A stretch of 64,000 nucleotides of DNA, taken from Miscanthus floridulus. Its lineage: Eukaryota > Streptophyta > Magnoliopsida > Poales > Poaceae. Below are positions 44,201 through 56,060 of the stretch, piece by piece. Position 1 is the stretch's first letter; each line of letters begins with the position of its first letter. The stretch lies in assembly GCF_019320115.1 (NCBI RefSeq), contig NC_089595.1, positions 113,290,461 to 113,354,460 on the forward strand. Reading direction: 5' to 3'. The notes beneath the pieces were generated by a model. The model worked only from the letters and a program-made list of their open reading frames with translations, made no database searches and was not told the DNA's origin. A program made the translations under genes and the position numbers.

Positions 44201-44459
44201 CAGGTGTTGATGGATCTGTGTGATCAACTGATGGACGCCACTCATTTGTAACACTATTATTGAGTTGCATGTGTTGCTTCTCTGCAAAGGTGCTGATGGG
44301 ATGTGTGTGTTTATATATCCTCAGACCAGAAGGAGCCGAGAGAGGACATAAAATAGTAATTGCACTGCATTTTTTAAATAAAGCAATAAACTGCCTAGCT
44401 AATGTATAGCTTGATTCCACCCTGCCTACACATGATGGTCTGATCATGATCGAATATAA

Positions 44460-45620
44460 TTGAAGAGAACACATAACATCCCCAAATGCTTTTCTATTAA
44501 CTGGGACGATATTGAAAAATGCATACTATTTTGCCATAAAGATGATGACAAATTGAAGTGCACTTCAACAGATGATAACAATGATTTAATGCTTCTAATT
44601 ATCTCGCATATATTTCCGTAGCATGTAATTCAGATTTAAGACATACATTCATGTTGTTTTTGGACAACCATGAATAACCTGTGTACATTTTTTGTCCAGA
44701 TAACTGAATTTCCTTTATTTTTTAGCTTCGTTGGATAAACTAGATTTGGTTTGAACATCATTCTTTTTAGGGATTTCTAATTATTTTGCCACCAATATGG
44801 TGACCAACTATCCAATTGCCAGCTTTATCGTGCCAAATACAAAATTACTTTAGAAAACAATAACTCAGCTACATTTTTGTCACTTTTGCTGATGTGGTAA
44901 GCCGGATCACCTAGCCAGTGTGGACTTTGACGCTGTACAGATTTGATCATCATGTTTATGAGTGAGATGAGATGACAGGCGTGCAACGCCTCATGGCAGT
45001 TATTGTCGTGTACCTATGTTTCAGGCGATAGAAGCAACATGGGAATTATATTAGGACTTTAAGGTTGCCTGTAAGATGATAAACACCACAGGACTTTGTG
45101 CCATTTATTGATTACTTTTTGCTTTTGTCCGTCAAGAAAATCTCCTAATTTCTGATCCTTTGACATCTAATTCCATCATAGCATTTAGTATCTATTTGAA
45201 TGATCAACAGGTGGGCTAACACTAATAAGGTCTTGGTTTGTCTAGGATTCTCTGCCTCTAGCTTCTAGGTAATAACTACCAATAGTCAACGTCTTATCTA
45301 CATTAACTGTCCCCATAACACCGGATAGTAGGTTGGGACAACCGTTGGTGATATCCACAACCACACACCATGTGCAAACCTGGTAAGAGCCAACTTCCTG
45401 GCACATGCATGTCATGCTTGGGTATTGAGATCGGTAGCTTCAATTTTGATTAATTTTTTGGAATTTTGCATTGCTTAGTCCATTGGTGAATCACATGTCA
45501 TTAAAGTCTAGAGCTGATAAGAACCGCTCAGATGGATACAATGGATCCAATACAATACGCACTCCTTTGGCCAACTTGCAGGTACGGGACATTGTTAACT
45601 TTGAAGGCACCGGCCAGTCG
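44460..45620. other. AT-rich spacer with one degenerate MIR2118-like motif
   Basis: No gene seen. At 45395 the sequence AACTTCCTGGCACATGC, then ATGTCATGCTTGGG, following TAAGAGC, resembles a mutated site but lacks the GCCTCTCAT core. Treated as doubtful. Confidence 0.4.
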
Positions 45621-45635
45621 TCACTAACCCCAGGT

Positions 45636-45760
45636 TTTCATAAGCAGATGGGCGCACATCAGGATAGTCGCTTGAGACACGCTATTTGGAGTGCAATAGA
45701 TGTACAAACATTGTAGCTGATGATGAGTTCTTGACGCTTATCATGCCTATGTTATAGCCA
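45636..45760 (+). ncRNA. MIR2118-like hairpin, mature-like site 45728-45749
   Basis: The site reads TTCT-TGAC-GCTTATCATGCCTA after GATGATGAG. The upstream segment 45642-45664 (AAGCAGATGGGCGCACATC) is partly complementary to GCTTATCATGCC across the site. Downstream CTAGATATGTCTATATCAGGGACTTG corresponds to the block after the 16951 copy. The core is more diverged than in other copies, so retained function is doubtful. Confidence 0.5.
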
Positions 45761-45847
45761 CTAGATATGTCTATATCAGGGACTTGTCCCATTCATAATG
45801 CTACTATGTGCTGCACAAGTCGTTTTTTGCATTGTAGCATATATGAA

Positions 45848-45849
<2 letters not shown>

Positions 45850-45922
<73 letters not shown>
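45850..45922 (+). repeat. (TG)n microsatellite, about 73 bp
   Basis: Uninterrupted TG dinucleotides, expanded from the shorter TGTGTG tract that follows other MIR2118-like copies (for example near 44306 and 63519). Confidence 0.97.
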
Positions 45923-45924
<2 letters not shown>

Positions 45925-46289
45925 GTTGTAGCTACACTACACCCGGAGGATTACCACTATTGTTTGGTTAAACTGCCAATCTCACTGATATTGTGAAAAT
46001 ATGTAAACAATGTTGCAGATATGTGAAAATAAGGAGCCATATGAATTTCGACATGACCTGGTGTAAACAAAAAGATATAGACTATGATGTTTTTATGAGT
46101 GAGAGATAGCTTGCAAAAAAGTTATAATGGCACAGCATCACACATGTAAAAAATAAAACACATTTGAGGAGTGACCACAATCAAACCATGACTGCCAAAG
46201 GCATACACAGATTGCATTTATTTGGTGACCAGATTGGCAGCGAAAACAAATATGAATATAAGCTAGCATAGACATTGCAGTTCAAACAA

Positions 46290-47200
46290 ATTTAAGTTAT
46301 AGAAAATTTTGCGACGCCAAAGTCAGGTGGTCTTGCAGGCATTGCGCCGAACACCTGCTAGGCATGTGCGTTGAAGACAGTCCGGCTGAAGGCACGTCCA
46401 TGGTCTCCCAGACCTTGCATGAGCAGGTGCTGTGGGGAAGGGGGATGGGATGGGGAGGGTGCTCACTGCCGCCGGTGCACGGGGGCCCACCCACCGTCGC
46501 TGGTAGGGTGTGCGCTGTCACTGAAGGAGGCTGCACAACATCACCAATACGGGCCCAGGCACATGCGCCGCCGTCGGTAGGGACCCCTGCCTTCGCCGAC
46601 CTGAGCCCCATCTGAGCCATTGTCCTTGGCACAAGGAGGCGGAGGCTCCAACCAGATCTGGAGGAGAAAGAGGGAGATGGTGGCGGCGGAAGAGAAGCGG
46701 TGGAGGTGGAGGAGGAGTTGCGAGAGGTGGTAGTGGCGGGCGGAGGAAGAGGCGCGAGAGGGTGGCGATGGCGGGCGGAGGAGAAGGGGAGACCAGGCGG
46801 CGGCGGCAAGCGGGGCGTGGTGCCGTGGAGTTGCGGAAAGGAGAGGTGAGAGAGAGAGAGGACGGGAACGGGCGAGTCCGTGAGTGGGAAGGGGGCCGGA
46901 TCCGGACGGGAGGGGGGCCGGTGGACTTAACTCTTCAGTTTAGGAATATTTGATAATTTTTTCAGGTCCGAGATCTTTTAGGAGCGACGAGTTTCCTCCC
47001 AACGAGTCTATGATAACAGCTCTTGTTACTAGTGACGCGTATTGTGGAGAAGAGTCTCTGATATCTTGTCATTAGTGACGCGTTTTGTTTCCTGACGATG
47101 GATGACACCTAACTAGTGACGCGTTCAGCTTACACGCGTCACTTATCTGACATTAGTGACGCGTTTCAATTGGAGGTCACTGATTAAGGTATCTCCTTTG
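46290..47200. mobile_element. Probable end of a CACTA-like element (TAGTGACGCGT repeats)
   Basis: Five copies of TAGTGACGCGT or its inverse lie at 47025-47170, next to a GC-rich block (46640-46930). The minus-strand frame 46809-46297 (for example MAQMGLRSAKAGV) is open but unrecognised. The arrangement of subterminal repeats beside a GC-rich first-exon-like block parallels the 11072-15886 element. Terminal repeats and target duplication were not found, so boundaries are approximate. Confidence 0.45.
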
Positions 47201-49280
47201 TGCTGTTTTGGCATACTGTACTTCATTTCCAGACATGAATGCGATGGTTAATTTCTAATTATTAACTATAAAGGAGAGGTGAACGGCATGAATTGTCGGG
47301 CCATAGTCATCAACAATCTTGACGTGGATAACTGTTTACCTGCACAGGGTAAATAATAAGCCAGACACATTCTATTGCGCAGGTTCAAAGTAAGTATTTT
47401 AAGCAGGATATAGCATGACTAACTAGTCCATGTTGTCTAACAATTTTCGGCCCAAGAAAATTTGTCTTAAATTTAAATTGTTAATCGGATGTACTCCAAT
47501 GTATATAGGATAATTATTTCTCCTCACAAATTTGGAATAATTCCGAAGAAATCTTGGTAGAAGTTTCAATGCTTAGCCTGTAAACATGCATAATGCAGAT
47601 CAGCTGGACATCCATCTATGGTTCAATAGGAGTACAGGAGAAGAAGATTAATTAAGCAGCCTCCAAAGATGTAAAATATGGAAATGAGTTGTTGTGGTGC
47701 ACCTATGATTCAGTGACACACATTCTACACTGACACAAAAGCCATCATCGCTGAACGTATCTGGGAGTGGGTCAATTAAGAGCTCTGAAAAAAATATACA
47801 CTACATTAATAGGAAATAAACTCGTGAATTTGCTTGTAGAAATGCACGGGGTAGCCAACAATCGAAGCTCTCGTTACAATTAAAACACCAGCGAAGCTCT
47901 AATTTTTTATGTCCCACTAAATGGTTTGTGAAGGGACGGAGCAGCACAATGCATAGTTGCTAGGATATGATGGATCAAGCTAACGATGGAGAGAGACAGC
48001 TTACTTCTATGTTGTCGTGGATCCATGAGTGGGCAATGCTATGGTACACTGCACCCATTACCTAGTAAGAGGTAATACTTCAAAGCAATCTGAGCCATTG
48101 ATTTATTAGATTTTTTAAATTCATCAAATAAACAAATAATGTAAGAAAATAAAGAAAAATCTACCAACATCCTGTAATCAGGGGAACCCTTCCCCCTCCG
48201 TGATTTACACAGAAGTGGGGCCCATCCCTTTCTATATTTGTGTGTCATGCAAGTACAAGGCACGGAAAGTTGTCACGCCACTTTTTCATGCTTACGCGGC
48301 TCAATTTTTATACAGAAAAGGTTATTCTAGATATTTTAATTTATTTTTGACAAATAATTGTACGCATTGAAATATTTATGCATAGTTTTTTAGGTTTGGT
48401 ATATTAATAATCACTCTCATGTCAAGATATATATAAACCTATCATGAGGTCAAGTTATATACCAGTAACGTTAGGATACTACTACAGAAAAAATTAGCAG
48501 GCTCGTTATGTATACAATATGATGCTAAAATACATATTAAGAGTATCTTATAAATTAAAACATGTTGCATGTCAGGTACTAGACGTTGAGAATGAAGAAC
48601 GCTACAACGTGTGTAGCTGTCACGTACCGGAGAACGTGCATGCTAATCAAATGGTTCCACGTACATTAGATGTTAATTACACTAATTAAATTATGAAATG
48701 TTTAGTTGCAAAGTAAAAAAGGCTTACATATTAAAGAGATCATACATGTATCAATTAGATCAAAAAAATATTTTTATATCTAAAACTTTCATTATTTATC
48801 TATTTTTAACAAATCAATTCATAAATAAATATATATTTCATATATTACTTCATAGGAAGTAATAGATGATCTTAACCATCGGATCTCACTAAATGAACTG
48901 CTAATAGTTATTTGGAGATAGCACAACAAAGCCCGATTTCGGTAGAACCATCGCCATCAGATTAGCATCCAACGTATATAGGTAGTAGCAAAATTGCCAT
49001 TGAAAATTATTTGGGTCATGATGCTACACTGAAACATCAAAATACTAATGAGTCATATAATATTCACTTGGCAACTATATATACTTTAAACTGACTATAT
49101 ATGAATTTTATGTATATAGAATATAATAAGGCATAGCTACTTTCTTTTTTCTTTGGGTCCCAGAATAGAGTGCCCCTGGCGGCCAGGCCTTCTTACTTCC
49201 CAGAATCAACACCCACAGGGTGACATTATCTCCACGTAATGCACCATTGCCGTGATAGTGCAGTGAGGAGCAAGGTATCG
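47201..49280. other. AT-rich DNA, no gene recognised
   Basis: About 2 kb of low-GC sequence with only short ORFs on both strands. No element ends, tRNA or coding similarity was seen. Confidence 0.55.
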
Positions 49281-49425
49281 TCGACCATGGAAGCACGACC
49301 ATTCCAGGCATTCAGTGGATGGGCAGCTGCAGGAAAGGCACTCGAGCCCACTGTACGTTGCGGTGGATCAACGAATGAATCTACCAAGAGCTATGTTCCG
49401 GATGCCTTCCATGCCTATACTGTAA
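49278..49425 (+). ncRNA. MIR2118-like hairpin, mature-like site 49396-49417
   Basis: The site reads TTCC-GGAT-GCCTTCCATGCCTA, very close to the grass miR2118 consensus, and follows GAGCTATG. The 5' arm at 49283-49305 (GACCATGGAAGCACGACC, then ATTCC) is complementary through CCATGGAAG : CTTCCATG(C) and again near the 5' end of the mature-like strand, giving a hairpin of about 135 nt. By eye this is the best candidate for a functional precursor in the window. Processing and expression need small-RNA data. Confidence 0.72.
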
Positions 49426-49535
49426 CCACTACTCTCATCCACAACGCTGGCTGCTATATATTGTTGCTTCTTTCTACTGTAACGCGTATGTACATAAAAG
49501 ACGGTGTATTACACACTGTAGCTCTGCGGGAATTT

Positions 49536-49663
49536 GGTCTCATTCGCTTCGTTAAAAAAACAAGCTGAAACACTGTTCCGGCTAATTTTTTTAAGAGAAA
49601 AACAATGTTTCGGCTGAAAAGATAAGCCGAAAAGTACGTATTAGAAGACAAACGAACAGAGGC
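49536..49663. mobile_element. Short hAT-like MITE near MIR2118-like hairpin
   Basis: The ends GGTCTCATTCGCTTCGTT and AAACGAACAGAGGC with internal GAAACACTGTTCCGGCT / GTTTCGGCTGA motifs match the short MITE family at 8593 and 20700. The termini are more degraded. Confidence 0.6.
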
Positions 49664-50238
49664 AGGAAGATGGAACCAGAGGAATGCCACTGTTGGCTTG
49701 ATGAGTGACATGACTTCTACTGTGTGCAATTGCCCCACACCTGACCGCAACAGATAACTATATATAAGAGACATGAAAATGAGATGAAGATATATATATA
49801 GAACTTAGCTGATATATGAATAAGTTTCCCATGTATAGTCCAACTTATTAATTGATCATTGGGACCCACTTTATCTTGTGCCTAAAATGTCCGTCTCTCT
49901 AATTTTCAAACTTTGGATGTAAATTCGGAGAAAAAATTAGGTGGATACAGTCTCCATTATTGATCCACGTGTGCAATGCATAACTTGGATGGTGACGTGT
50001 CATGCCACATACTGGATCGCATGGCCAGCTGCGTACAGGCGAGAGCGGGCGCGTGCTAAGCGGATCTACACGCCGTGGTGACCGCTCGAGCGTGGGCGCC
50101 GAAGTCGTGAGGTGCGCGCATGGCGCTGATGACTCGGGCGCATGGCCTAGCCAGCCTCGGGCGATTCGGGAGCAGGTGGTGCCAACCGTGAAGACCTGGT
50201 CATGTGCTATCTCTTGGTGGAGACCGGATTCCACTGAC

Positions 50239-51405
50239 AACCCCCCCAGTCTCGATGTTGGCTGCGGTGACGGAGAGGCTGTCTCTGAAGTCGAGAAAGA
50301 GCGCCGAAGGCAGTCCTTTCATGAACACATCGGCGAGTTGTCGCGCACTAGGAACGTGCGTGACTCGGAGCTCACCAATGGCGACCTTCTCACGAACGAA
50401 GTGTATGTCTAATTCAATGTGCTTCGTGCGTCGGTGATGTACGGGGTTGCGAGACATGTAGACCGATGATATGTTGTCGCAGAACGCCACTGTCGCACGT
50501 GGTACTTTGCACAGGAGCTCGCCAAGGAGGTGTCGAAGCCACGAGCACTCGGAGACGGCGTTGGCGATGGCGCGATACTCGGCTTCCGCGCTCGATCTCG
50601 ACACCGTGGTTTGCCTCTTGGAGGACCACGAGACGAGCGAGTTGCCGAAGAAAACGCAGAAGCCAGACGTGGAGCGCCGTGTGTCCGGGCATCCCGCCCA
50701 ATCGGCGTCGGAGTAGGCAGTGATCATCGGCGACGGCGTGGCGCGTAGCTGAACTCCGAGTGTTGTCGTTCCTCGGACATACCGAAGGATGCGTTTGAGC
50801 ATCGTCTGGTGCACATCTCGCGGCGCGTGCATGTGCAAACAGACCTGTTGAACGGCGTACGCAATATCTGGTCGCGTGATGGTCAGATATTGCAGCGCAC
50901 CGGCAATACTCCGGTAAGTGGTGGCATCAGCGATCAGCTTCCCGTCAGCAGCAGATGCCTTCGGCTTGGTGTCCGCGGGCGTGACGACGGGGTTGCAATT
51001 GGCCATGCCAGCACGTTCTAGGAGCTCTTCAGCGTACACCGACTGGGAGAGGAAGAAGCCGTCGTTGTTGCATTGCACGTTGATGCCGAGGAAGTGTCGA
51101 ACTGGCCCCATGTCTTTCACGGCGAAGGCGTCGTGGAGCCGTGTGATGACATGGCGAAGGAGTGACGTCGAGGATGCAGACAGGATCATGTCGTCGACGT
51201 AGAGCAGCAAATACGTCGTTGCCCTGTTGCGGTGGTAGACGAAGAGGGATGAATCGGCCTTCGACTGGATGAACCCGAGGCTGGTCACGTGGCCGACGAA
51301 GCGTTCGAACCACGCTCGTGGTGCTTGCCGTAGACCGTAGAGGGAGCGCGACAGCAGGCAGACATCGTTGGGGCGTTGAGGATCAACGAACCCAGTAGGT
51401 TGCTA
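50239..51405 (-). pseudogene. Copia reverse transcriptase and RNase H
   Basis: On the minus strand the frame 51288-50200 is the longest intact piece (362 codons). It holds RT motif YLLLYVDDMILSAS, KDMGPVRHFLGINV, then YRSIAGALQYLTITRPDIAY, RNase H YSDADWAGCPDTRRSTSGFC, SWSSKRQTTVSRSSAEAEYR and the C-terminal HHRRTKHIELDIHFVREKV. Catalytic YVDD and the RNase H acidic residues are visible. Upstream in the same frame a TAG (51403-51405) lies in the VY.xQPTGFVDP segment where CAG would be expected. The frame runs into the LTR, as normal for copia. Confidence 0.92.
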
Positions 51406-51585
51406 GTTATACACCTGTTCTTGAAGATTGCCATGGAGGAAGGCGTTCGAGACATCCAGTTGATGTGCCGGCCATTTGTATGTCACCACGAGCGTGAGAA
51501 CGGTGCGGATCGTGGCCGGCTTCACGACCGGAGAGAAAGTCTCGCCGAAGTCGATGCTGGGGCGCTGATTGAACCCGCGCACAAC

Positions 51586-52810
51586 CTATCGAGCCTTGTA
51601 GCGTTCTAGGGTGCCGTCGGGGTTCATCTTGTGTTTGAAGACCCACTTCCCGATGATCACGCGAGTGCCTGGAGGTCGTGGTACGAGGGTCCAGGTCTTG
51701 TTAGCCTGTAACGCATCAAATTCGGTTTTCATAGCGGCAAACCAGTGGGGGTCTTTGATGGCGCCGCAGACGCTCTTAGGGATCAGAGAGATGGTCGTTG
51801 AAGCCTCAGAAGCCGTCATGGCGTATTTAGGGTTGGGTTTATGGATCCTAGCCCTGGCTCGAGTGACCATCGGATGACCAGGTGCGGCGGTCACGGGCAC
51901 CACAGCTGGTGTGCCCATGGTTGGTGTAGCCATGGACGACGTCGTAGCCGATGGCGTTGAAGCGGTGGGCGACGTCGTTCCTCTGTTTGATAGTGGAGAA
52001 GATGGTGCTCCGTCAGTGGCTGGAACAGTCGGCGTCTGATGGTGTCGCGAGCGGTGCCCGCCGTGGTCACCGCACGACGTGAACGGTGGATCGTCAGTCG
52101 CCACTGGAGGTGCTAGAGCAGCAACCATGCTAGAGTTGCGGAAGGGGTAGACGGATTCGTCGAAGACCACGTGACGCGACATTATGACCTGGCCCGTGGA
52201 TAGCTCGTAGCAGCGATAGCCACGGTGGTTGGCCGGATATCCGATGAAGACGCACTTGGTGGAGCGTGCTACGAGCTTGTTCGGCGTAGTGGCGATCATG
52301 TTGGGGAAGCACAGGCATCCGAAGACACGGAGCTCGTTGTTGGATGGTGCGACGCCGAACAACAGGTGGTGCGGAGTCGTAGTGCACGTGGCGTGATAGG
52401 GGCGGCGGTTGATCAGCCGCGTCGCCGTGACCAATGCCTCGGCCCAGAATGGTAGGGGTGCTGCACTGTGAATTAGTAAAGTACGAACGCAATCGTTGAT
52501 AGTTCGTAAAATCCTCTCAGCCTTGCCGTTCTGCTGTGAAGTATAAGGGCAAGATAGCCACAATTGAGTGCCGAGAGATGAGAGGAGCAGACGCATGGAG
52601 GTAGAGTCGTACTCACGGCCATTGTCTGACTGAAAGGCAACAATAGGCAGACGAAATTGTGTATGCACATAAGAGATGAAAGCATGAACAATGGTTAAAA
52701 CATCAGATTTATTTCTTAGTGGAATTGTCCAGACGTAATGACTATAATCATCAAGAAATACAATGTAGTACTTGTACCCTGAATGACTAAAAATAGGTGA
52801 AGTCCATGTC
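51586..52810 (-). pseudogene. Copia integrase
   Basis: The minus-strand frame 52668-51586 starts within the integrase core: FQSDNGREYDS (second catalytic Asp), LSCPYTSQQNGKAERILRTI (catalytic Glu region), then the GKWVFKHKMNPDGTLERYKA link to RT. The N-terminal part is in another frame: the reading at about 52805-52690 (SPIFSHSGYKYYIVFLDDYS) directly precedes it and shows a two-base deletion or equivalent near 52808. The frame ends at a TAG (51586-51588) where copia elements have Trp. Confidence 0.9.
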
Positions 52811-53569
52811 TGAATGTACTAGCTGAAAGGGAAAAAAGCTCTGTGATGTAGACTTAGTGAAGGGAAGGCGAACATGTTTCCCCAACCGACAGGAGGAACA
52901 TGCATGTGCATCAGACTTGTTACATTGAAAGGGAAAATTAAGTAAAATTTGAGAGGTGACTGGGTGTCCTGGATGACCCAGCCGCTGGTGCCATAGTGCT
53001 GCTGTTGATGAAGCTGTGAGAGCTTGATGATGTGGAAGACGGAGGGGATAGAGATCGCCGCCGCTATCACATCGGAGCATCGGCGCCCTAGTAGGAAGAT
53101 CCATTATAGAGAAACCAGAGGGGTCAAACTCGATAGAAACATTATTGTCGCGGGTTAAACGGCGAACACTGATCAAATTTTTGACAAGGTGGGGAGAAAT
53201 AAGAACATCATGCAGCTGGAGAGGAGTAGAAGCAGTAGGGATGATAGTATGTGCCTGGTGCGTGACTGGCAGCCGTGCACCATTGCCTACTGTAATGATG
53301 GAGGATGATGATCGAAGGGAGGAGGAAGGAAAACTACCAGAGGATGAGGACATATGCGACGACGCACCCGTGTCAAAGTACCACTCCGAGGCACTCGGTG
53401 GATGCTGTGGAACGCCGGCAGACTGCAGTGCGGCGTAGAGCGCGCTGGTGTCGAACGCGCCACCGTTCGTGGGCGCAGTCAGGTGCGTGGTGGTCATTGC
53501 TTGTTGCGGGTTGAATGGCGGACGCGGTCCAAGAACGCTAGCTCCCGGGGCCCGGAAGGGCATGGGCTA
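52787..53569 (-). pseudogene. Copia protease and GAG-pre-integrase region
   Basis: The minus-strand frame 53563-52787 contains SEWYFDTGASSHMSSSSGSF, the retropepsin DTGA active site, followed by LHDVLISPHLVKNLISVRRL and the zinc-binding GAG-pre-integrase stretch ALWHQRLGHPGHP. It follows gag across a TAG at 53567-53569. Confidence 0.9.
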
Positions 53570-54571
53570 GGCTTGGACCATGCCTTGCCAGGGATTGTAG
53601 CCCGCGGCCCATGGCGCGGACTGCGTGGTAGAGTTAGGGTTGTTGGAGCACGGCGCACCGCCGTTGCCGCGCCCACGGCCACGCCGCCGGTCCTGGTGGC
53701 TGTTGAAGCGATTGTTGCCGCCGCTGTTGGTGCGAGGAGCAGTGGAGGAAGATGACCCGTCCTTGTTCCCGCCGTGCGTCGAGTTGGAGGAGTTGTGGTT
53801 GTTGTTGTCGCCATGGGTCACGGCAAGCGCCTGACCGGCTTCAGCGTTGGCGTCGTGCTGGGCGCTGAGCTCCTCAAGGATGAGGAAGGAGCGAGCGCTT
53901 TGGAAGGAGTGCGGCGGGTACTTGGACGTGATCACCGGCTTGACGTAGCGATACTTGGGGCTGAGGCCGTGGAGGAGATTGAGCACTTGGCTCGGCTCGG
54001 AAACGGGGTGACCGATGTCGCGCAGTTGGTCGGCGAGCCGCTTTAGCTTCATGCAGTAGTCATTGATGGACATGTCACCCTGTTGGACAGAGCAGAGCTC
54101 AGTCTCTAGGAACACGGCGCGCTGCAACTCATTGTCCTAGAACAGGCTCTCAACGACGTGCCACAAGGAGAAGGCGTCATGGCGGTCGTGGCGAACAATA
54201 TCGAAGACACCTTTGGAGACGGTGGCGAGTATCCAGTTGATGACGTAGGAATCCACCCGGCGCCACTCGCCATCGCGGTCCTCAGCAGGAGTGGTGGAGT
54301 GGATGTGACTCTCGAGGCCAAATTTACCGAGGGTGGACTCGAAGAACAGCTGCCACTGGCCGTAGTTGGCGTCGTCCATGTCGAGAACGACCAAAACGTG
54401 GTGGCCGATCGAGATGCCTTGGATGGCGGAAGCAGAGGCGGGGGCGACGGAGAACCCGCCATCAGAAGAGGAGTCGGAGACGCCAGAGTGGTTGGAGCTG
54501 GGCACCATTGGAGCAGTGGAAGAAGATGTGGTTGACGGATTCGGTGTAGGAACCTTGGACGATGATACCAT
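53567..54571 (-). pseudogene. Copia gag (UBN2-type)
   Basis: The minus-strand frames 54571-54137 and 54127-53567 are one gag split by a TAG at 54137-54139. Motifs: HHVLVVLDMDDANYGQWQLF, SKGVFDIVRHDRHDAFSLWH, ELCSVQQGDMSINDYCMKLK and RLADQLRDIGHPVSEP, typical of the UBN2/retrotran_gag_2 domain. A Gly/Asn/Arg-rich tail replaces a clear CCHC knuckle. Confidence 0.88.
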
Positions 54572-54870
54572 GTAGAATTGTATAGATCAACTGGACAACT
54601 TGTATTGCTCTCAGGTGATTTACATATATAGTACAACTGTGGCAGTGGCCTTTGGCCAGCTGCATACAGGCGAGAGCGGGCGCGTGCTAAGCGGATCTAC
54701 ATGCCGTGGTGACCACTCGAGCGTGGGCGTCAAAGTCGTGAGGTGCGCGCATGGCGCTGATGACTCGGGCGCATGGCCTAGCCAGCCTCGGGCGATTCAA
54801 GAGCAGGTGGTGCCAACCGTGAAGACCTGGTCATGTGCTATCTGTTGGTGGAGATCGGATTCCGCTGACA

Positions 54871-54953
54871 GCCTCTGCTAGGCACTGCTTCTCAAGGTTC
54901 TTAGACTTGACAACAAAACTCTGTAACGTGTCTTGGTGAGAAACTCGTTCAAC
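54871..54953 (-). other. Exon-like fragment abutting the copia element
   Basis: On the minus strand, a CTGCAG acceptor is followed by an open 27-codon reading (VERVSHQDTLQSFVVKSKNL, then EKQCLAEA) that runs up to the copia LTR. It suggests the copia inserted into an exon of a minus-strand gene fragment. The family is not recognised and the piece is short. Confidence 0.3.
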
Positions 54954-55064
54954 CTGCAGCACAGGAAAAAAAACAAGAGAGAAAAACTAAATCTCCAACC
55001 GCCAACTGGAAATAGGCAAGATTAAAAGTGTCATGTTTTAGTATAACTTCACATCGTTTGGTAT

Positions 55065-56060
55065 TACCAGCCGGAACGGCGTCGTCTGAGGCGCGGCCGG
55101 TCGGGGGGGGGGGGGGGGGAGGCGACGGCGTCGGTGTCGGCGACGGATGCGGTGGATGGGGTCGACGGCGGAGGTTCTTGGTAGCCGGACGGGGCTGGGC
55201 GACACGCGCGCGTGAGGAAGACGAAGCGGAGGAGGCTGGCGAGGTGTTTTGGGAGGAGGAGGCGGACCGCCGAAGAGCACCAGCGCGGCGTCGAAGAGGC
55301 GCATGGAGCGCGGTGTCTTGGCAGGCGGCGGCGGCGGCAGTGGCGATGGGCGATGAAGACGAAGAGTGAGGCGGAAGAAGAAACGGCCGCCTTATATAAG
55401 GGAGGACCTTTAGTCCCGGCTCCTGTAAACATCTGAGATTATTACCTTTAGTCCCGGCTCGTAATACCAGCCGGGACTAAAGGTAATGTCACTGCACACA
55501 GCTGGTCACTGACCGCTGTTCACGAAGTTACTGCAATCTGAAGCTACAAACGTCGGTGTTTGCATACAGTGGTACTACTGTTATGTCAGTGTAGTTTAAT
55601 GAGACACTGATGTAAGGGTCCACAGTCCACTCGCTTTTAGTTTACAGTGGTACTACTGTTATGTCAGTGTTATTTCTGGTTGATGACAGGCGACAGGACA
55701 TGTATCTGATGATCTGATCTCGCTTTTAGGTTGCTGCCGGGAAGGTGACGTGGGATCAATCGACCGGTAGAGCTTTAGTCCCTGTTGAATACACTAACTG
55801 AAACTAAAGGTCCCTTTCTAGTCTCGAACGGAGCCTCCAGTCAGGAGGAGATTTTTACTCCTAGTTGGAGGGACCAATCGGGAGTAAAAGTTAACCTTTA
55901 GTCTCGGTTGGTAGCTTCAACCGGGACTAAAGGTCCTCTGCAGCAAAAACCTGTCGCAGTAGCCGTTGGGTAAGGACCTTTAGTCCTGGTTGAAGCTACC
56001 AACCGGGACTAAAGGTTTCTCTAGTTTCGGGCGCGAAAACTACTGGGACTAAAGCCAAAT
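55065..56060. mobile_element. CACTA-like repeat element (TTTAGTCCCGGTTGG hairpins) with GC-rich block
   Basis: From 55400 to 56060 there are repeated inverted motifs CTTTAGTCCCGGCTCGTAAT / ACCAGCCGGGACTAAAGG and GGTTGGTAGCTTCAACCGGG, as in the MITE at 19269-19880. A 17-G run (55103-55119) and a GC-rich block (55065-55370) adjoin. The minus-strand frame from 55304 (MRLFDAALVLFGG, then proline-rich) could be a captured first exon, but this is unproven. The right terminus appears to be GTCGTTTCTCTATCGG, and no left end was identified. Confidence 0.55.

Larger units (their letters stand above)
50022..54870 (-). mobile_element. Ty1/copia retrotransposon, 4.85 kb, 3' LTR truncated
   Basis: The right LTR (54571-54870, 300 bp; TGTAGAATTG to CCGCTGACA on the + strand) is the 5' LTR. 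Directly inward lies a minus-strand TGGTATC, the initiator-tRNA-Met-type primer site. The left LTR (50022-50238) ends the same way but lacks the last 80 or so bases of the LTR in element orientation. A polypurine tract (ACTGGGGGGGTT, minus strand) precedes it. Gag, protease/GAG-pre-integrase, integrase, RT and RNase H are present in copia order with several stops and a frameshift. No target duplication can be read because of the truncation. Confidence 0.93.

Noticed and set aside
45391..45418. Twelfth MIR2118-like site (AACTTCCTGGCACATGC...)
   Set aside because: The context resembles other copies but the GCCTCTCAT core is missing; too degenerate to count.
46297..46809. 170-codon minus-strand ORF as a novel gene
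   Set aside because: GC-rich with overlapping open frames on both strands, next to transposon-type repeats; no family recognised.
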